Positions 8,030 to 16,133 of a stretch of 64,000 bases of DNA are shown piece after piece. The DNA is from Brevundimonas fluminis (GTDB taxonomy: Bacteria > Pseudomonadota > Alphaproteobacteria > Caulobacterales > Caulobacteraceae): assembly GCF_003934285.1 (NCBI RefSeq), contig NZ_RQWJ01000003.1, positions 1 to 64,000 on the forward strand, given 5' to 3'. The first letter of the stretch is position 1, and each line of letters opens with the position of its first letter. A program made the translations under genes and the position numbers. The notes beneath the pieces are model-generated. The model ran no database searches. It saw only the letters and a program-made list of their open reading frames with translations, and had not been told where the DNA came from.

Positions 8030-10203
8030 GCCGCTCTCGAGGCCGCGTCGCCCTCCGCCGTTAGGGCCTGGGTCAGGACCCGCAGCAGACCGGCCTGACT
8101 GATCGGCTTGGCCATGTGGGCGTCCATGCCCGACGCGAGGCAGCGGGCGACGTCCTCGGGCATGGCGTCGGCGGTCATGGCCACGATCGGAGTCCGGGCG
8201 CCGGCGGCGCGCACGGCCCGCGTGGCGTCCAGCCCGTCCATGCGCGGCATGCGCACGTCCATCAGGATCAGATCGAAGGCTTCCGCGTCGACGGCCGCCA
8301 CCGCCTCGACGCCGTCGACGGCCTCGGCCACCTCGCAGCCGAAGGCCTCCAGCATCACCCGGGCGACCTCGCGGTTCACCGGGTGGTCGTCGACCACCAG
8401 CACGCGCGGCGCCCGCCCGGAGTCGGGCACGGTTTCGGCGACGGGCTCGGTCCTCGCCGCGTCGGCGGCACGCGCCAGCGGCAGGACCAGGGTGAAGGCG
8501 GCGCCCCGTCCCTCGCCGCCCTCGACCTCGATCGTGCCGCCCATGCGCGCGACGTTCCGGGAGGCGAGGGCGAGGCCCATCCCCGCGCCCTCATGCGCGC
8601 GGCACAGGGTGACGTCGGCCTGCTCGAAGGCCTGGAACAGGCGGTCGCGCTCGGCCGGGTCCAGGCCGCGGCCGGTGTCGGCGACGCGCAGGGCGATGCG
8701 GTCGCCGCGCTCGCGCACGGTGATCTCGACGCCGCCGCGATCGGTGAACTTCACCGCGTTGGAAATCAGCGCGTGCAGCGCCTGACGCAGCACGCGCCGG
8801 TCCGCCATGTGCCGGGCGCCGGGCGCGAGCAGGGTCTCGATCCGCAGCGACAGTCCCTTGGCCTCCAGCGCGTCGAGACTGGGCTTCAGCGCGTCGTCGA
8901 CGACTTCGGCCAGGGCGACCGGCTCGGGAGACAGGGTGGCGTCGCCGCGGGCGAAATCCAGAATGTCCTCCACCAGCATCAGCAGCCCGTCGCTGGAGCG
9001 GCGGATCTGGCGCGCCTGCCGCACGGCCTCGGGGTCCAGCCCCGGCCGCGCCGCCAGCAGATCGGCGAATCCGGCGACGCCGTTCAGCGGCGTGCGCATC
9101 TCGTGGCTCATCAGCGCGAGGAAGCGGCCCCGCGCCTCCGCGGCGTGCTCGGCGCGACGGCGGGCGTCCTGGGCGGCCAGGGTGCGCGCGCGCAAGCGGG
9201 ACTCGAGCCGCCGCCGCTCGGTCACCACGGTCGAGATCGGAAGGGCGGTGATGACGATGCAGGTCAGGAAGAGGTTGAGGATGAACAGTCGTTGCATCAT
9301 CTCCGGGGCGCCCGCCAGCGCCGGATCGGTCGACAGCCGGGTCAGGTGCACGGGGCCGTGTCCCGTCAGGGTCAGGGCGCCGGCCAGGATCGCCGTCGCC
9401 AGAACGGCGCCCGCCGTCGTGGGCGGCGACAGACGCAGGGCGATCAGCAGCAGCGGCATCATCGTCAGGAACTGCAGCGGCGCCGACGTCTGCCAGAAGG
9501 TCAGCAGCGTCACCGCCAGACTGAAGGCGATGAGCATGGCCGCCTCGCGCGGCGACGCCCGGCTCATGCCGCGGAAGCGATAGGCCCGCGCGAACATCAG
9601 CAGGGGCGGGGTGATCAGCATGACCCCGAGGAATTCCACCGAGACGTAGGTCTGGATGAAGAACAGGAGCAGGGTCGGCGTCATGGGATTCAGGGCGTGC
9701 ATCACGCCCAGCGCGACGGCCGCGGAGGCGACGACCGCCGGCAGGGCGGCCAGCAGGGTGAACCGGATCAGCCGGTGTGGGCGCCGCATGTCCAGAGCCG
9801 CACCGCAGAACCGGCGTGCCAGCACGGCGGTGATCACCGCCACGCCCATGTTGAGGACGGCGTTCAGCCACAGGAAGATCCCGGGGTCGCCGCGGAAGAC
9901 GTTGTTGAGCAGATTGGCCGCGAAACAGGCCAGCAGGACGCCGATCGCCTCGCGTCGGTGCAGCTGCAGCAGGGCCGCCGCCATGATCCCGTTCGACAGC
10001 CAGACCGCGACCGATCCGAACTCCCGCGCCGACCAGAAGCCGACCGCCAGCGACGTCACGAACAACGCCACATAGACCCAGGGCGCGGGCCCCGCCTTCC
10101 GGCCGGCCTCATGCCTGAACAAACGCCACCGACCCTTCAAGACGGGCCCTCCCACTCCCACTGAAGTCAGGACTAGAGGCGAGCCGTAAACAAATCGGTC
10201 CAC
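8026..10203 (-). CDS. Hybrid sensor histidine kinase with MASE1-like membrane sensor and C-terminal receiver
   Basis: This protein of up to 725 aa has three parts. Residues about 40-325 form about eight transmembrane helices of MASE1-like character. Next come a HisKA dimerisation domain with phospho-acceptor His367 (LALMSHEMRTPLNGV) and a HATPase domain (HALISNAVKFTD, VADTGRGLDP, GAGMGLALASRNV). A receiver domain ends it (VLVVDDHPVNREVA, phospho-Asp in ILMDVRMPRMDG, Lys in MAKPIS). It is an inner-membrane phosphorelay kinase. No cognate regulator gene is adjacent, so its target and signal are unknown. The GTG at 10203 is uncertain; a TTG about 21 codons in, preceded by GGGAGGG, is an alternative start. 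Confidence 0.9.
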   Translation of the reverse strand: MDRFVYGSPLVLTSVGVGGPVLKGRWRLFRHEAGRKAGPAPWVYVALFVTSLAVGFWSAREFGSVAVWLSNGIMAAALLQLHRREAIGVLLACFAANLLNNVFRGDPGIFLWLNAVLNMGVAVITAVLARRFCGAALDMRRPHRLIRFTLLAALPAVVASAAVALGVMHALNPMTPTLLLFFIQTYVSVEFLGVMLITPPLLMFARAYRFRGMSRASPREAAMLIAFSLAVTLLTFWQTSAPLQFLTMMPLLLIALRLSPPTTAGAVLATAILAGALTLTGHGPVHLTRLSTDPALAGAPEMMQRLFILNLFLTCIVITALPISTVVTERRRLESRLRARTLAAQDARRRAEHAAEARGRFLALMSHEMRTPLNGVAGFADLLAARPGLDPEAVRQARQIRRSSDGLLMLVEDILDFARGDATLSPEPVALAEVVDDALKPSLDALEAKGLSLRIETLLAPGARHMADRRVLRQALHALISNAVKFTDRGGVEITVRERGDRIALRVADTGRGLDPAERDRLFQAFEQADVTLCRAHEGAGMGLALASRNVARMGGTIEVEGGEGRGAAFTLVLPLARAADAARTEPVAETVPDSGRAPRVLVVDDHPVNREVARVMLEAFGCEVAEAVDGVEAVAAVDAEAFDLILMDVRMPRMDGLDATRAVRAAGARTPIVAMTADAMPEDVARCLASGMDAHMAKPISQAGLLRVLTQALTAEGDAASRAA

Positions 10204-10269
10204 AGCTCGCAGGGCCGGAACCGGGGTTCAGGCGGAGCCGTTCCCGTTGCCTCGCGTCCAGAGGCCCTG

Positions 10270-11049
10270 ATGTCCGACACCGTGCTCGACCCCAGCTTTC
10301 ATCCGCCCGAGGAGGCGGTGGAGTTCTACGAGGAGAGCCTGCGCCTCCTGAGGGAATCGGGCGTGCCCTTCCTGCTGTCGGGCACCTATGCGGTGACCGC
10401 CTACACGGGCATCCGGCGTCCGACCAAGGATTTGGACGTCTTCTGCAAGCCCGGCGACTACCCCCGCATCCTCGCCTTCTTCCAGGCCCGCGGATACCGG
10501 ACCGACGTCGAGGACGAGCGCTGGATCGCCAAGGTCTGGAAGGACGACAAGCACTTCTTCGACGTCATCTTCGCCATGTCGAACGGCACCATCGCGGTGA
10601 ACGACAGCTGGTTCGGCGACGACGCGATCGAGGTCTACGGCCACCGGGTCGGCATCACGCCGCCCACCGCCCTGATCCTGTCCAAGGTCTTCATCCAGGA
10701 CCGCTACCGCTACGACGGCGCCGACGTGAACCACGTCATCCTGAAACAGGCCGACGCCATCGACTGGAAGAGCCTGCTCGACCAGATGGACCTGTACTGG
10801 GAGGTGCTGATGGCGCACCTGCTCAACTTTCGCTTCGCCTATCCGACCGAGCGCGATCGCGTTCCGGGCTGGCTCATGGGGGAACTGACCGGGCGGCTGA
10901 AGGCCCAGATCGACCTGCCCGCGCCGCGGGTGAAGGTGTGCCGCGGCCGCCTGTTCAGCCCGCGCGACTACATCTCCGACGTGGCCGAATGGGGCTTCGG
11001 CGACGTCGTCGGCAAGGGCCTGGAAGAGCGCCACGACCCGGTGCACTGA
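10270..11049 (+). CDS. Nucleotidyltransferase-fold protein, first gene of a pair with a metallophosphoesterase
   Basis: This 259-aa protein has a minimal nucleotidyltransferase core: a glycine-containing helix start (FLLSGTYAVTAYTGIRR), the metal-binding Asp pair D54/D56 (RPTKDLDVFC) and a probable third carboxylate, D98 (KHFFDVIF). This pattern occurs in the AbiEii/MNT-type superfamily. Such enzymes transfer NMP to protein, RNA or small molecules; the target here is unknown. It ends 1 nt before the start of a metallophosphoesterase gene, so the two are translationally linked and probably act on the same substrate. No toxin partner of the HEPN type is adjacent, which argues against a classic MNT/HEPN toxin-antitoxin system. 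Confidence 0.75.
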   Translation: MSDTVLDPSFHPPEEAVEFYEESLRLLRESGVPFLLSGTYAVTAYTGIRRPTKDLDVFCKPGDYPRILAFFQARGYRTDVEDERWIAKVWKDDKHFFDVIFAMSNGTIAVNDSWFGDDAIEVYGHRVGITPPTALILSKVFIQDRYRYDGADVNHVILKQADAIDWKSLLDQMDLYWEVLMAHLLNFRFAYPTERDRVPGWLMGELTGRLKAQIDLPAPRVKVCRGRLFSPRDYISDVAEWGFGDVVGKGLEERHDPVH

Positions 11050-11050
11050 G

Positions 11051-11851
11051 ATGACCGATCCCGTCGCCCCTGCGCCCGCCAACCAGGACGCCGCGCCCCA
11101 GACGCTGCAGCCGGGGCTCGAGCCCGGACCCGCGAAGAAGCTTCGCGTCGCCGCCGTCGGCGACCTGCACGTGGGCGAAGGCCAGGACCGGCCCCACCGC
11201 GACCTGTTCGACCGTGTTCACGAGGACGCCGACGTCCTGTGCCTGGCCGGCGACCTGACGAATTTCGGCAAGACGCGCGAGGTCGAGATCCTGCTGGAGG
11301 ATCTGAAGGCCTGCCGCATCCCCATGGTCGGCGTGCTGGGCAACCACGAGCATGAGTGCGGCCAGCCGGAGCGCGTGCGCGAGCTGCTGTGCGACGCCGG
11401 GGTCAAGGTGCTGGACGGCGGCCAGGCCTATGAGATCGAGGGCGTCGGCTTCGCCGGCGGCAAGGGTTTCGTCGGCGGCTTCGGCCGCTACATGCTGAGC
11501 GCGTTCGGCGAGACCGAGATCAAGCGCTTCGTGCAGGAGGCGGTGGACGACGCAAACCTGATCGAGAACTCGATCCGGACTCTGCGCACCGAGCGGTCGG
11601 TCGTCATGCTGCATTATGCCCCGATCGTCGACACGGTGGTGGGCGAGCCGCCCGAGATCCACGCCTTCCTCGGCTCCTCGCGGCTGGGCGAGACCATCGA
11701 CCGCTACGACAACGTTTCCCTGGTGGTCCACGGCCACGCCCACCGCGGCGCGCCCGAGGGACGGACCAACAAGGGCGTGCCCGTCTACAACGTCGCCCTG
11801 CCGGTGCTGCGCACGCTGGGCGACGTGCCGTACCGGGTGTTCGAGGTCTAG
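11051..11851 (+). CDS. Calcineurin-like metallophosphoesterase
   Basis: This 266-aa protein carries the complete metallophosphoesterase signature: D38-x-H40 (AAVGDLHVGEG), GDLT (D68), the GNHE motif (N98-H99-E100), a downstream His (VMLHYAPI) and HGHAH. It therefore likely binds two metals and hydrolyses a phosphodiester or phosphomonoester. The first 30 residues are Pro/Ala-rich and lack a signal peptide, so it is cytoplasmic. It follows the nucleotidyltransferase gene by one base. A plausible but unproven reading is that the two genes add and remove a nucleotidyl or phosphoryl group. Confidence 0.85.
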   Translation: MTDPVAPAPANQDAAPQTLQPGLEPGPAKKLRVAAVGDLHVGEGQDRPHRDLFDRVHEDADVLCLAGDLTNFGKTREVEILLEDLKACRIPMVGVLGNHEHECGQPERVRELLCDAGVKVLDGGQAYEIEGVGFAGGKGFVGGFGRYMLSAFGETEIKRFVQEAVDDANLIENSIRTLRTERSVVMLHYAPIVDTVVGEPPEIHAFLGSSRLGETIDRYDNVSLVVHGHAHRGAPEGRTNKGVPVYNVALPVLRTLGDVPYRVFEV

Positions 11852-12246
11852 CGAAGGCCGAGCGCGCGCTCGTAGTCGGCGAGCGGGAAGTGGAGCGAGT
11901 CCACACACGCGGCCGACCGCAGGCTCCCTTGGTCCATGCGGGCTAGGACGGTATGCGACCGACCGCGTTCGAAGTTCAGACCGCAGGTGCTGGGTGCCGC
12001 TAGGGAGTGCTCTACCCAGCGCGTTTCCAGCGACTCGCCCTTGAGGGTCCGGCTGACGGCAAAGCGCGTGGCGCCCCTGAACTCGGACAGAATGACCGTC
12101 TCTTGAGCGACGCCGATGAACATGACGTCCGTCTGCCGCAACTGCGCCTCGGGGCTTGCGGGCCGAACGCAGCTGCATGCCAGCGCAGCGGCGACGCCCA
12201 ACACCAGCGCCGCCCCCAGCGACAGGACCAGAGATCTCGCGACCAT
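11848..12246 (-). CDS. Small secreted protein with CSC motif (NTR/TIMP-like)
   Basis: This 132-aa protein starts MVARSLVLSLGAALVLGVAAALAC followed by SCVRP. That is a signal peptide whose mature part begins at or near a Cys-Ser-Cys. The CSC start, the later DVMFIGVAQETV strand, and further cysteines in STCGLNF and AACVDS resemble bacterial NTR (netrin/TIMP-like) domains. It could also be lipidated at the first Cys. Its function is unknown. ATG 12246 is chosen because the upstream extension would place 12 charged residues before the signal peptide. Its stop overlaps the convergent metallophosphoesterase stop by 4 nt. Confidence 0.65.
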   Translation of the reverse strand: MVARSLVLSLGAALVLGVAAALACSCVRPASPEAQLRQTDVMFIGVAQETVILSEFRGATRFAVSRTLKGESLETRWVEHSLAAPSTCGLNFERGRSHTVLARMDQGSLRSAACVDSLHFPLADYERALGLR

Positions 12247-12289
12247 GCACCGACGGTAGTTGGTCGGTCGCGGCGTCCGCAAGTGCTCG

Positions 12290-12850
12290 TCACCTCAGCA
12301 GCATCCATGCCCCCGTGGCGATGAAGCCCAGGGCCGCCGCCACGCGGATCCACTTCAGCGGCAGCCGCTTCGCCAGCGCCTCGCCGAGCAGAACGGCGGG
12401 GACGTTGGCGATCATCATGCCGAGCGTCGAGCCCAGCAGCACCCAGGCGGGCGCGTCGAACCGCGCGGCCAGCAAGGCGGTGGCGATCTGGGTCTTGTCG
12501 CCGATCTCCAGCACGAAGAAGGCGGCGGCCGTGGTCAGGAAGACGCCGAGGAAGGTCCTTTCATCCGCGTCCGTGCGCTCGTCGAGCCGGTCGGGGATCA
12601 GGGTCCAGGCGCCGAAGCCGAGGAAGGCCAGGCCGACGACCCACTTCAGGTGTTCCCCGTCCATGAACCGCGCAAGCACCGATCCGGCGACGGCGGCGAA
12701 GGCGTGGTTCAGCACCGTGGCGGCGAGGATGCCGAGGATGATCGGGGCCGGTCGGCGCCAGGCCGCGGCCAGGACCACGGCCAGCAGCATGGTCTTGTCG
12801 CCGATCTCGGCGACCGCGACCAAACCGGTCGAAATCAGAAACGCGTCCAA
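12290..12850 (-). CDS. TMEM165/GDT1 (UPF0016) family manganese exporter
   Basis: This 186-aa membrane protein of about six helices has an internal duplication. Both halves carry the family's E-x-G-D-K-T/S motif (AEIGDKTMLLAVVL near residue 15, LEIGDKTQIATALL near residue 115), which lines the cation path. Bacterial members include MntX-type Mn2+ exporters. The sequence in front of the gene is a yybP-ykoY riboswitch, which senses Mn2+, so manganese efflux is the most likely job. The start is a TTG at 12850-12848 with a weak ribosome binding site, consistent with translation gated by the upstream RNA structure. Confidence 0.9.
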   Translation of the reverse strand: MDAFLISTGLVAVAEIGDKTMLLAVVLAAAWRRPAPIILGILAATVLNHAFAAVAGSVLARFMDGEHLKWVVGLAFLGFGAWTLIPDRLDERTDADERTFLGVFLTTAAAFFVLEIGDKTQIATALLAARFDAPAWVLLGSTLGMMIANVPAVLLGEALAKRLPLKWIRVAAALGFIATGAWMLLR

Positions 12851-12940
12851 GGGACGTCACCGTATGCGCGGGGGCCTCGACGGGCGGACCTGTGGCGTTC
12901 GCAGCCGGACCCCCGCGTGGAAGCGCCCTGCGAAGCCAGC

Positions 12941-13110
12941 GGTCTTGCCATGATGCTTGCCCTGACGCTCGCCTCGCGGAGGCTCGCTGCTTGAGGGCGG
13001 TCTGGCGTGTCTGGCCAGACGGGCATCTTTCCCGCGCCATTCCCTCCGGGCGAGGGAAAGCATGTTGACGCGGACCCCGCATGAGACGCTGCGGGCGGCT
13101 ACTCCCCGAT
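12941..13110 (-). promoter_or_regulatory. yybP-ykoY (manganese-sensing) riboswitch
   Basis: Read on the minus strand, this leader holds the hallmark segments of the yybP-ykoY riboswitch: GGGGAGTAGCC at 13107-13097, CGTCAACATGCT at 13070-13059, and CAAGACC at 12947-12941. Between them are strong helices, including TTCCCTC-gcccg-GAGGGAA and GCCTC-cgc-GAGGC. The first two segments form the conserved loops that bind Mn2+ in this class. About 90 nt separate its 3' end from the TTG start of the manganese exporter gene. The 5' end lies only about 15 nt after the stop of the PAP2 gene, so the promoter is inside that gene or the two are co-transcribed. Confidence 0.87.
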
Positions 13111-13122
13111 GACGGCGCCGCC

Positions 13123-13863
13123 TTAGCGCGGGGAGGGATCGTCGTGCAAGCCCGACAGCCGCGCCGCCTGCCGCCGCTCGACGGCATAGCTGGCCAGCCA
13201 AAGGGCCATGGCCCAGGCCGCACCGGCGCACCAGCCGGCGATCACGTCCGAGGCCCAGTGCGCGCCCAGATAGACCCGCGTCATTCCGATGATCAGGGCG
13301 ATCGTCAGCGCCCATCCCAGCGCGAACGCCTTGAACCGTCGCTGCTGGAAGGCGCGGGTCAGCATCACGCCAAGCGTCAGGTAGAAGACCGTCGACAGCA
13401 GGGCGTGGCCGGAGGGGAAGCTGGCGTTGATCGTCTCCACGGCCTGATAGGCCGCAGGGGGCCGCGCCCGTTCGAAGGCGGCCTTCAGCCCCTCGCTCAG
13501 GGCCACTCCGCCCAGCAGGCCGAGCACCAGCAACAGGGCCGACAGCCGCTTCCGCTGCATGATCAGGAAAATCACGGCGATGACGGCGAACAGGGTCAGG
13601 ACCGAGATGCCGCCGAGGGAAGTCAGGTCGGCCGCGGCCTCCTCCAGCCACCAGGGGCCCCGGGCGTCTCCGGGGGTCGGCTGCAGCCAGGTCAGCACCG
13701 CCATGTCGAACGCCTGGCCGTCCGCTTCGGTCGCGTCGTCGGCGACCTCGACGAAGGTCATGACGCCCAGGGTGACGACCAGCAGGGCGGCCAGCGCCGC
13801 GATCTCGGAACGGGCCATGCGCAGGGCGCGGCGCAGAAAGGTGGCGATCTGGGTCTCGGTCAT
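13123..13863 (-). CDS. PAP2-family membrane phosphatase
   Basis: This 246-aa integral membrane protein has the complete type-2 phosphatidic acid phosphatase signature: KAAFERARP (K-x6-R-P), SFPSGHALLS (P-S-G-H) and TRVYLGAHWASDV (R-x5-H-x3-D), among about five or six helices. It probably dephosphorylates a lipid phosphate such as undecaprenyl pyrophosphate, phosphatidic acid or phosphatidylglycerophosphate at the periplasmic face; the exact substrate is unknown. ATG 13863 (MTETQIA) is preferred because the 29 upstream codons are basic and unlike the family. It lies directly upstream of the manganese riboswitch and may share a transcript with the exporter gene. Confidence 0.88.
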   Translation of the reverse strand: MTETQIATFLRRALRMARSEIAALAALLVVTLGVMTFVEVADDATEADGQAFDMAVLTWLQPTPGDARGPWWLEEAAADLTSLGGISVLTLFAVIAVIFLIMQRKRLSALLLVLGLLGGVALSEGLKAAFERARPPAAYQAVETINASFPSGHALLSTVFYLTLGVMLTRAFQQRRFKAFALGWALTIALIIGMTRVYLGAHWASDVIAGWCAGAAWAMALWLASYAVERRQAARLSGLHDDPSPR

Positions 13864-14027
13864 GGCCGGCTTCAACGGCCACGCTTGACGGCCGTTCCCG
13901 ATCACGGGTTCGTGATGCCGGTCGTCACGCCGTCGTCGCGGGCCGTCCACAGGCTCATCCCCCGCCGCGACGACGATTCGCCCAGAAAGTGATCGTCAAG
14001 CCCGTTGACGGCCCGTTCACCATCTGC

Positions 14028-14043
14028 GCCCCATATGTGGGTT
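14028..14043. promoter_or_regulatory. NrdR-like box upstream of nrdA
   Basis: The segment gccCCATATGTGGgtt lies 79 bp upstream of the chosen nrdA ATG. Its core CCATATGTGG matches the core CTATATGTGG upstream of nrdB at 9 of 10 positions. It matches the general NrdR consensus at about 9 of 16 positions, weaker than the nrdB copy. I found no clear second copy one helical period away. Confidence 0.45.
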
Positions 14044-14121
14044 CGGGAAGCGCTTCGCCCACTAGATGATGTGGTTGAGGCGTCGGTGGCTTGGCATCAA
14101 ATCTGTTCGGGGCTGTACGAA

Positions 14122-16005
14122 ATGGCTGGCGGCGAAGCTGTGAAGACGGTTGAATTCCAGACGGTTGCGGAGGTCGGCTCGACCCCCAAGCCGCAGCTTT
14201 CCGTGGTGCCCTCGATCCAGCTGGATCGCTCGCGCGACGCCCTGCTGACCGAGTTCGGCAAGAAGACCCTGGAAGACCGGTACCTGCTGAAGGGCGAGTC
14301 CTATCAGGACATGTTCGCCCGGGTCGCCACGGCGTTCTCCGACGACGCCGGGCACGCCCAGCGCGTCTATGACTACATGTCGAAGCTGTGGTTCATGCCG
14401 GCCACGCCGGTGCTGTCGAACGGCGGCGCGGATCGCGGCCTGCCGATCAGCTGCTTCCTGAACGCCGTCGGCGACAGTCTGGACGGCATCCAGAACGTCT
14501 GGAACGAGAACGTGGCCCTGGCCTCCAACGGCGGCGGCATCGGCACCTACTGGGGCGGCGTCCGCTCCATCGGCGAGAAGGTCAAGGGCGCGGGCCAGAC
14601 CTCGGGCATCATCCCCTTCATCCGCGTGATGGACTCCCTGACCCTCGCGATCTCGCAGGGGTCGCTCCGCCGCGGTTCCGCCGCCGTCTATCTGGACGTG
14701 CACCACCCGGAGATCGAGGAGTTCCTTGAGATCCGGAAGCCGTCCGGCGACTTCAACCGCAAGTCCCTGAACCTGCACCACGGCATCAACATCACCGACG
14801 CCTTCATGGAGGCGGTGCGCGACGGCAGGACCTTCGACCTCATCTCGCCCAAGAACGGCGAGGTGATGAAGACCGTGGACGCGCGCGGCCTGTGGCAGAA
14901 GATCCTCGAGATCCGGCTGCAGACCGGCGAGCCCTATCTGATCTTCTCCGACACGGTGAACCGGCAGATGCCGCAGCACCAGAAGGACCTGGGACTGAAG
15001 GTCAAGCAGTCGAACCTGTGCGCCGAGATCATGCTGCACACCGGCCGCGACCACCTGGGCATCGACCGGACCGCCGTGTGCTGCCTGTCGTCCGTCAATG
15101 CCGAGAAGTTCCTGGAGTGGCGCGAAGAGCCCATGTTCGTCGAGGACCTGATGCGGTTCCTCGACAACGTGCTGGAGGACTTCATCCGCCGCGCGCCGCC
15201 GGCCATGAAGGCCGCCGTCTATTCCGCCATGCGCGAGCGCTCCGTCGGTCTCGGCCTGATGGGCTTCCACTCCTTCCTGCAGTCGCAGGGCGTGGCCTTT
15301 GAGTCGGCCATGGCCAAGTCGTGGAACATGCGCCTGTTCAAGCACCTGCGCCGCGAGGCCGACAAGGCCAGCCGCGTGCTGGCCGAGGAGAAGGGGCCCT
15401 GCGAGGACGCCCGCGAGCGCGGCGTCATGGAGCGGTTCAGCCACAAGCTGGCCATCGCCCCGACCGCCTCGATCTCGATCATCTGCGGCGGCACCTCGGC
15501 CGGCATCGAGCCGATCCCGGCCAACATCTACACCCACAAGACCCTGTCGGGCTCCTTCGCGGTCAAGAACCCGTATCTGGAGGAACTGCTTGAGGGCAAA
15601 GGTCTGAACACCGACGCCGTCTGGTCGTCGATCCTCGAGCACGAGGGCTCGGTCCAGCACCTCGAGGGACTGACCGACGACGAGAAGTCGATCTTCAAGA
15701 CCGCCTTCGAGCTGGATCAGCGCTGGCTGATCGACCTGGCCTCGGATCGCGCGCCGGAGATCTGCCAGGCCCAGTCGCTGAACCTCTTCATCCCCGGCGA
15801 CGTCGACAAGTGGGACCTGCACATGCTGCACTGGTCGGCGTGGGAGCGGGGCGTGAAGTCGCTGTATTATCTGCGTTCCAAGTCGGTCCAGCGCGCCGCC
15901 TTCGCCGGCGCCGAGGACAAGGCCGAAGCCGAGGTCGATCCGAACCAGCCCGACCTCTTCTCGGCCGCCCGCACCGACTACGACGAGTGCCTCGCCTGCC
16001 AGTGA
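14122..16005 (+). CDS. nrdA: Class Ia ribonucleotide reductase large subunit NrdA (R1), ATP-cone-less
   Basis: This 627-aa catalytic subunit reduces NDPs to dNDPs. Visible active-site elements are the redox Cys in GLPISCFLN (about C111), the N-x-C-x-E radical triad in SNLCAEIM (about N298, C300, E302), the partner Cys in TAVCCLSS (about C320/321), and the C-terminal redox pair in ECLACQ (C623/C626). It lacks the roughly 90-residue N-terminal ATP-cone of E. coli NrdA, so overall-activity regulation by ATP/dATP is absent or works differently. ATG 14122 is preferred because an upstream in-frame start at 14005 would place the NrdR-like box inside the gene. The partner nrdB lies 7 kb away in opposite orientation. 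Confidence 0.96.
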   Translation: MAGGEAVKTVEFQTVAEVGSTPKPQLSVVPSIQLDRSRDALLTEFGKKTLEDRYLLKGESYQDMFARVATAFSDDAGHAQRVYDYMSKLWFMPATPVLSNGGADRGLPISCFLNAVGDSLDGIQNVWNENVALASNGGGIGTYWGGVRSIGEKVKGAGQTSGIIPFIRVMDSLTLAISQGSLRRGSAAVYLDVHHPEIEEFLEIRKPSGDFNRKSLNLHHGINITDAFMEAVRDGRTFDLISPKNGEVMKTVDARGLWQKILEIRLQTGEPYLIFSDTVNRQMPQHQKDLGLKVKQSNLCAEIMLHTGRDHLGIDRTAVCCLSSVNAEKFLEWREEPMFVEDLMRFLDNVLEDFIRRAPPAMKAAVYSAMRERSVGLGLMGFHSFLQSQGVAFESAMAKSWNMRLFKHLRREADKASRVLAEEKGPCEDARERGVMERFSHKLAIAPTASISIICGGTSAGIEPIPANIYTHKTLSGSFAVKNPYLEELLEGKGLNTDAVWSSILEHEGSVQHLEGLTDDEKSIFKTAFELDQRWLIDLASDRAPEICQAQSLNLFIPGDVDKWDLHMLHWSAWERGVKSLYYLRSKSVQRAAFAGAEDKAEAEVDPNQPDLFSAARTDYDECLACQ

Positions 16006-16133
16006 CGCCGTCGCATACCGGCGGATTCGGAACCTTGACCTCAAGGCGCCGTTTTCCCGGCGAAATCGTCGGTGGCGCAGCCTTGCCGCTTGGGGCATGC
16101 TGAGGACCTGACCGACGGTTTGAGGGGACCGGA

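Noticed and set aside
10270..11049. MNT/HEPN or AbiEii toxin-antitoxin module
   Set aside because: The nucleotidyltransferase motif fits the superfamily, but the partner is a metallophosphoesterase and no HEPN or AbiEi-like gene is adjacent.
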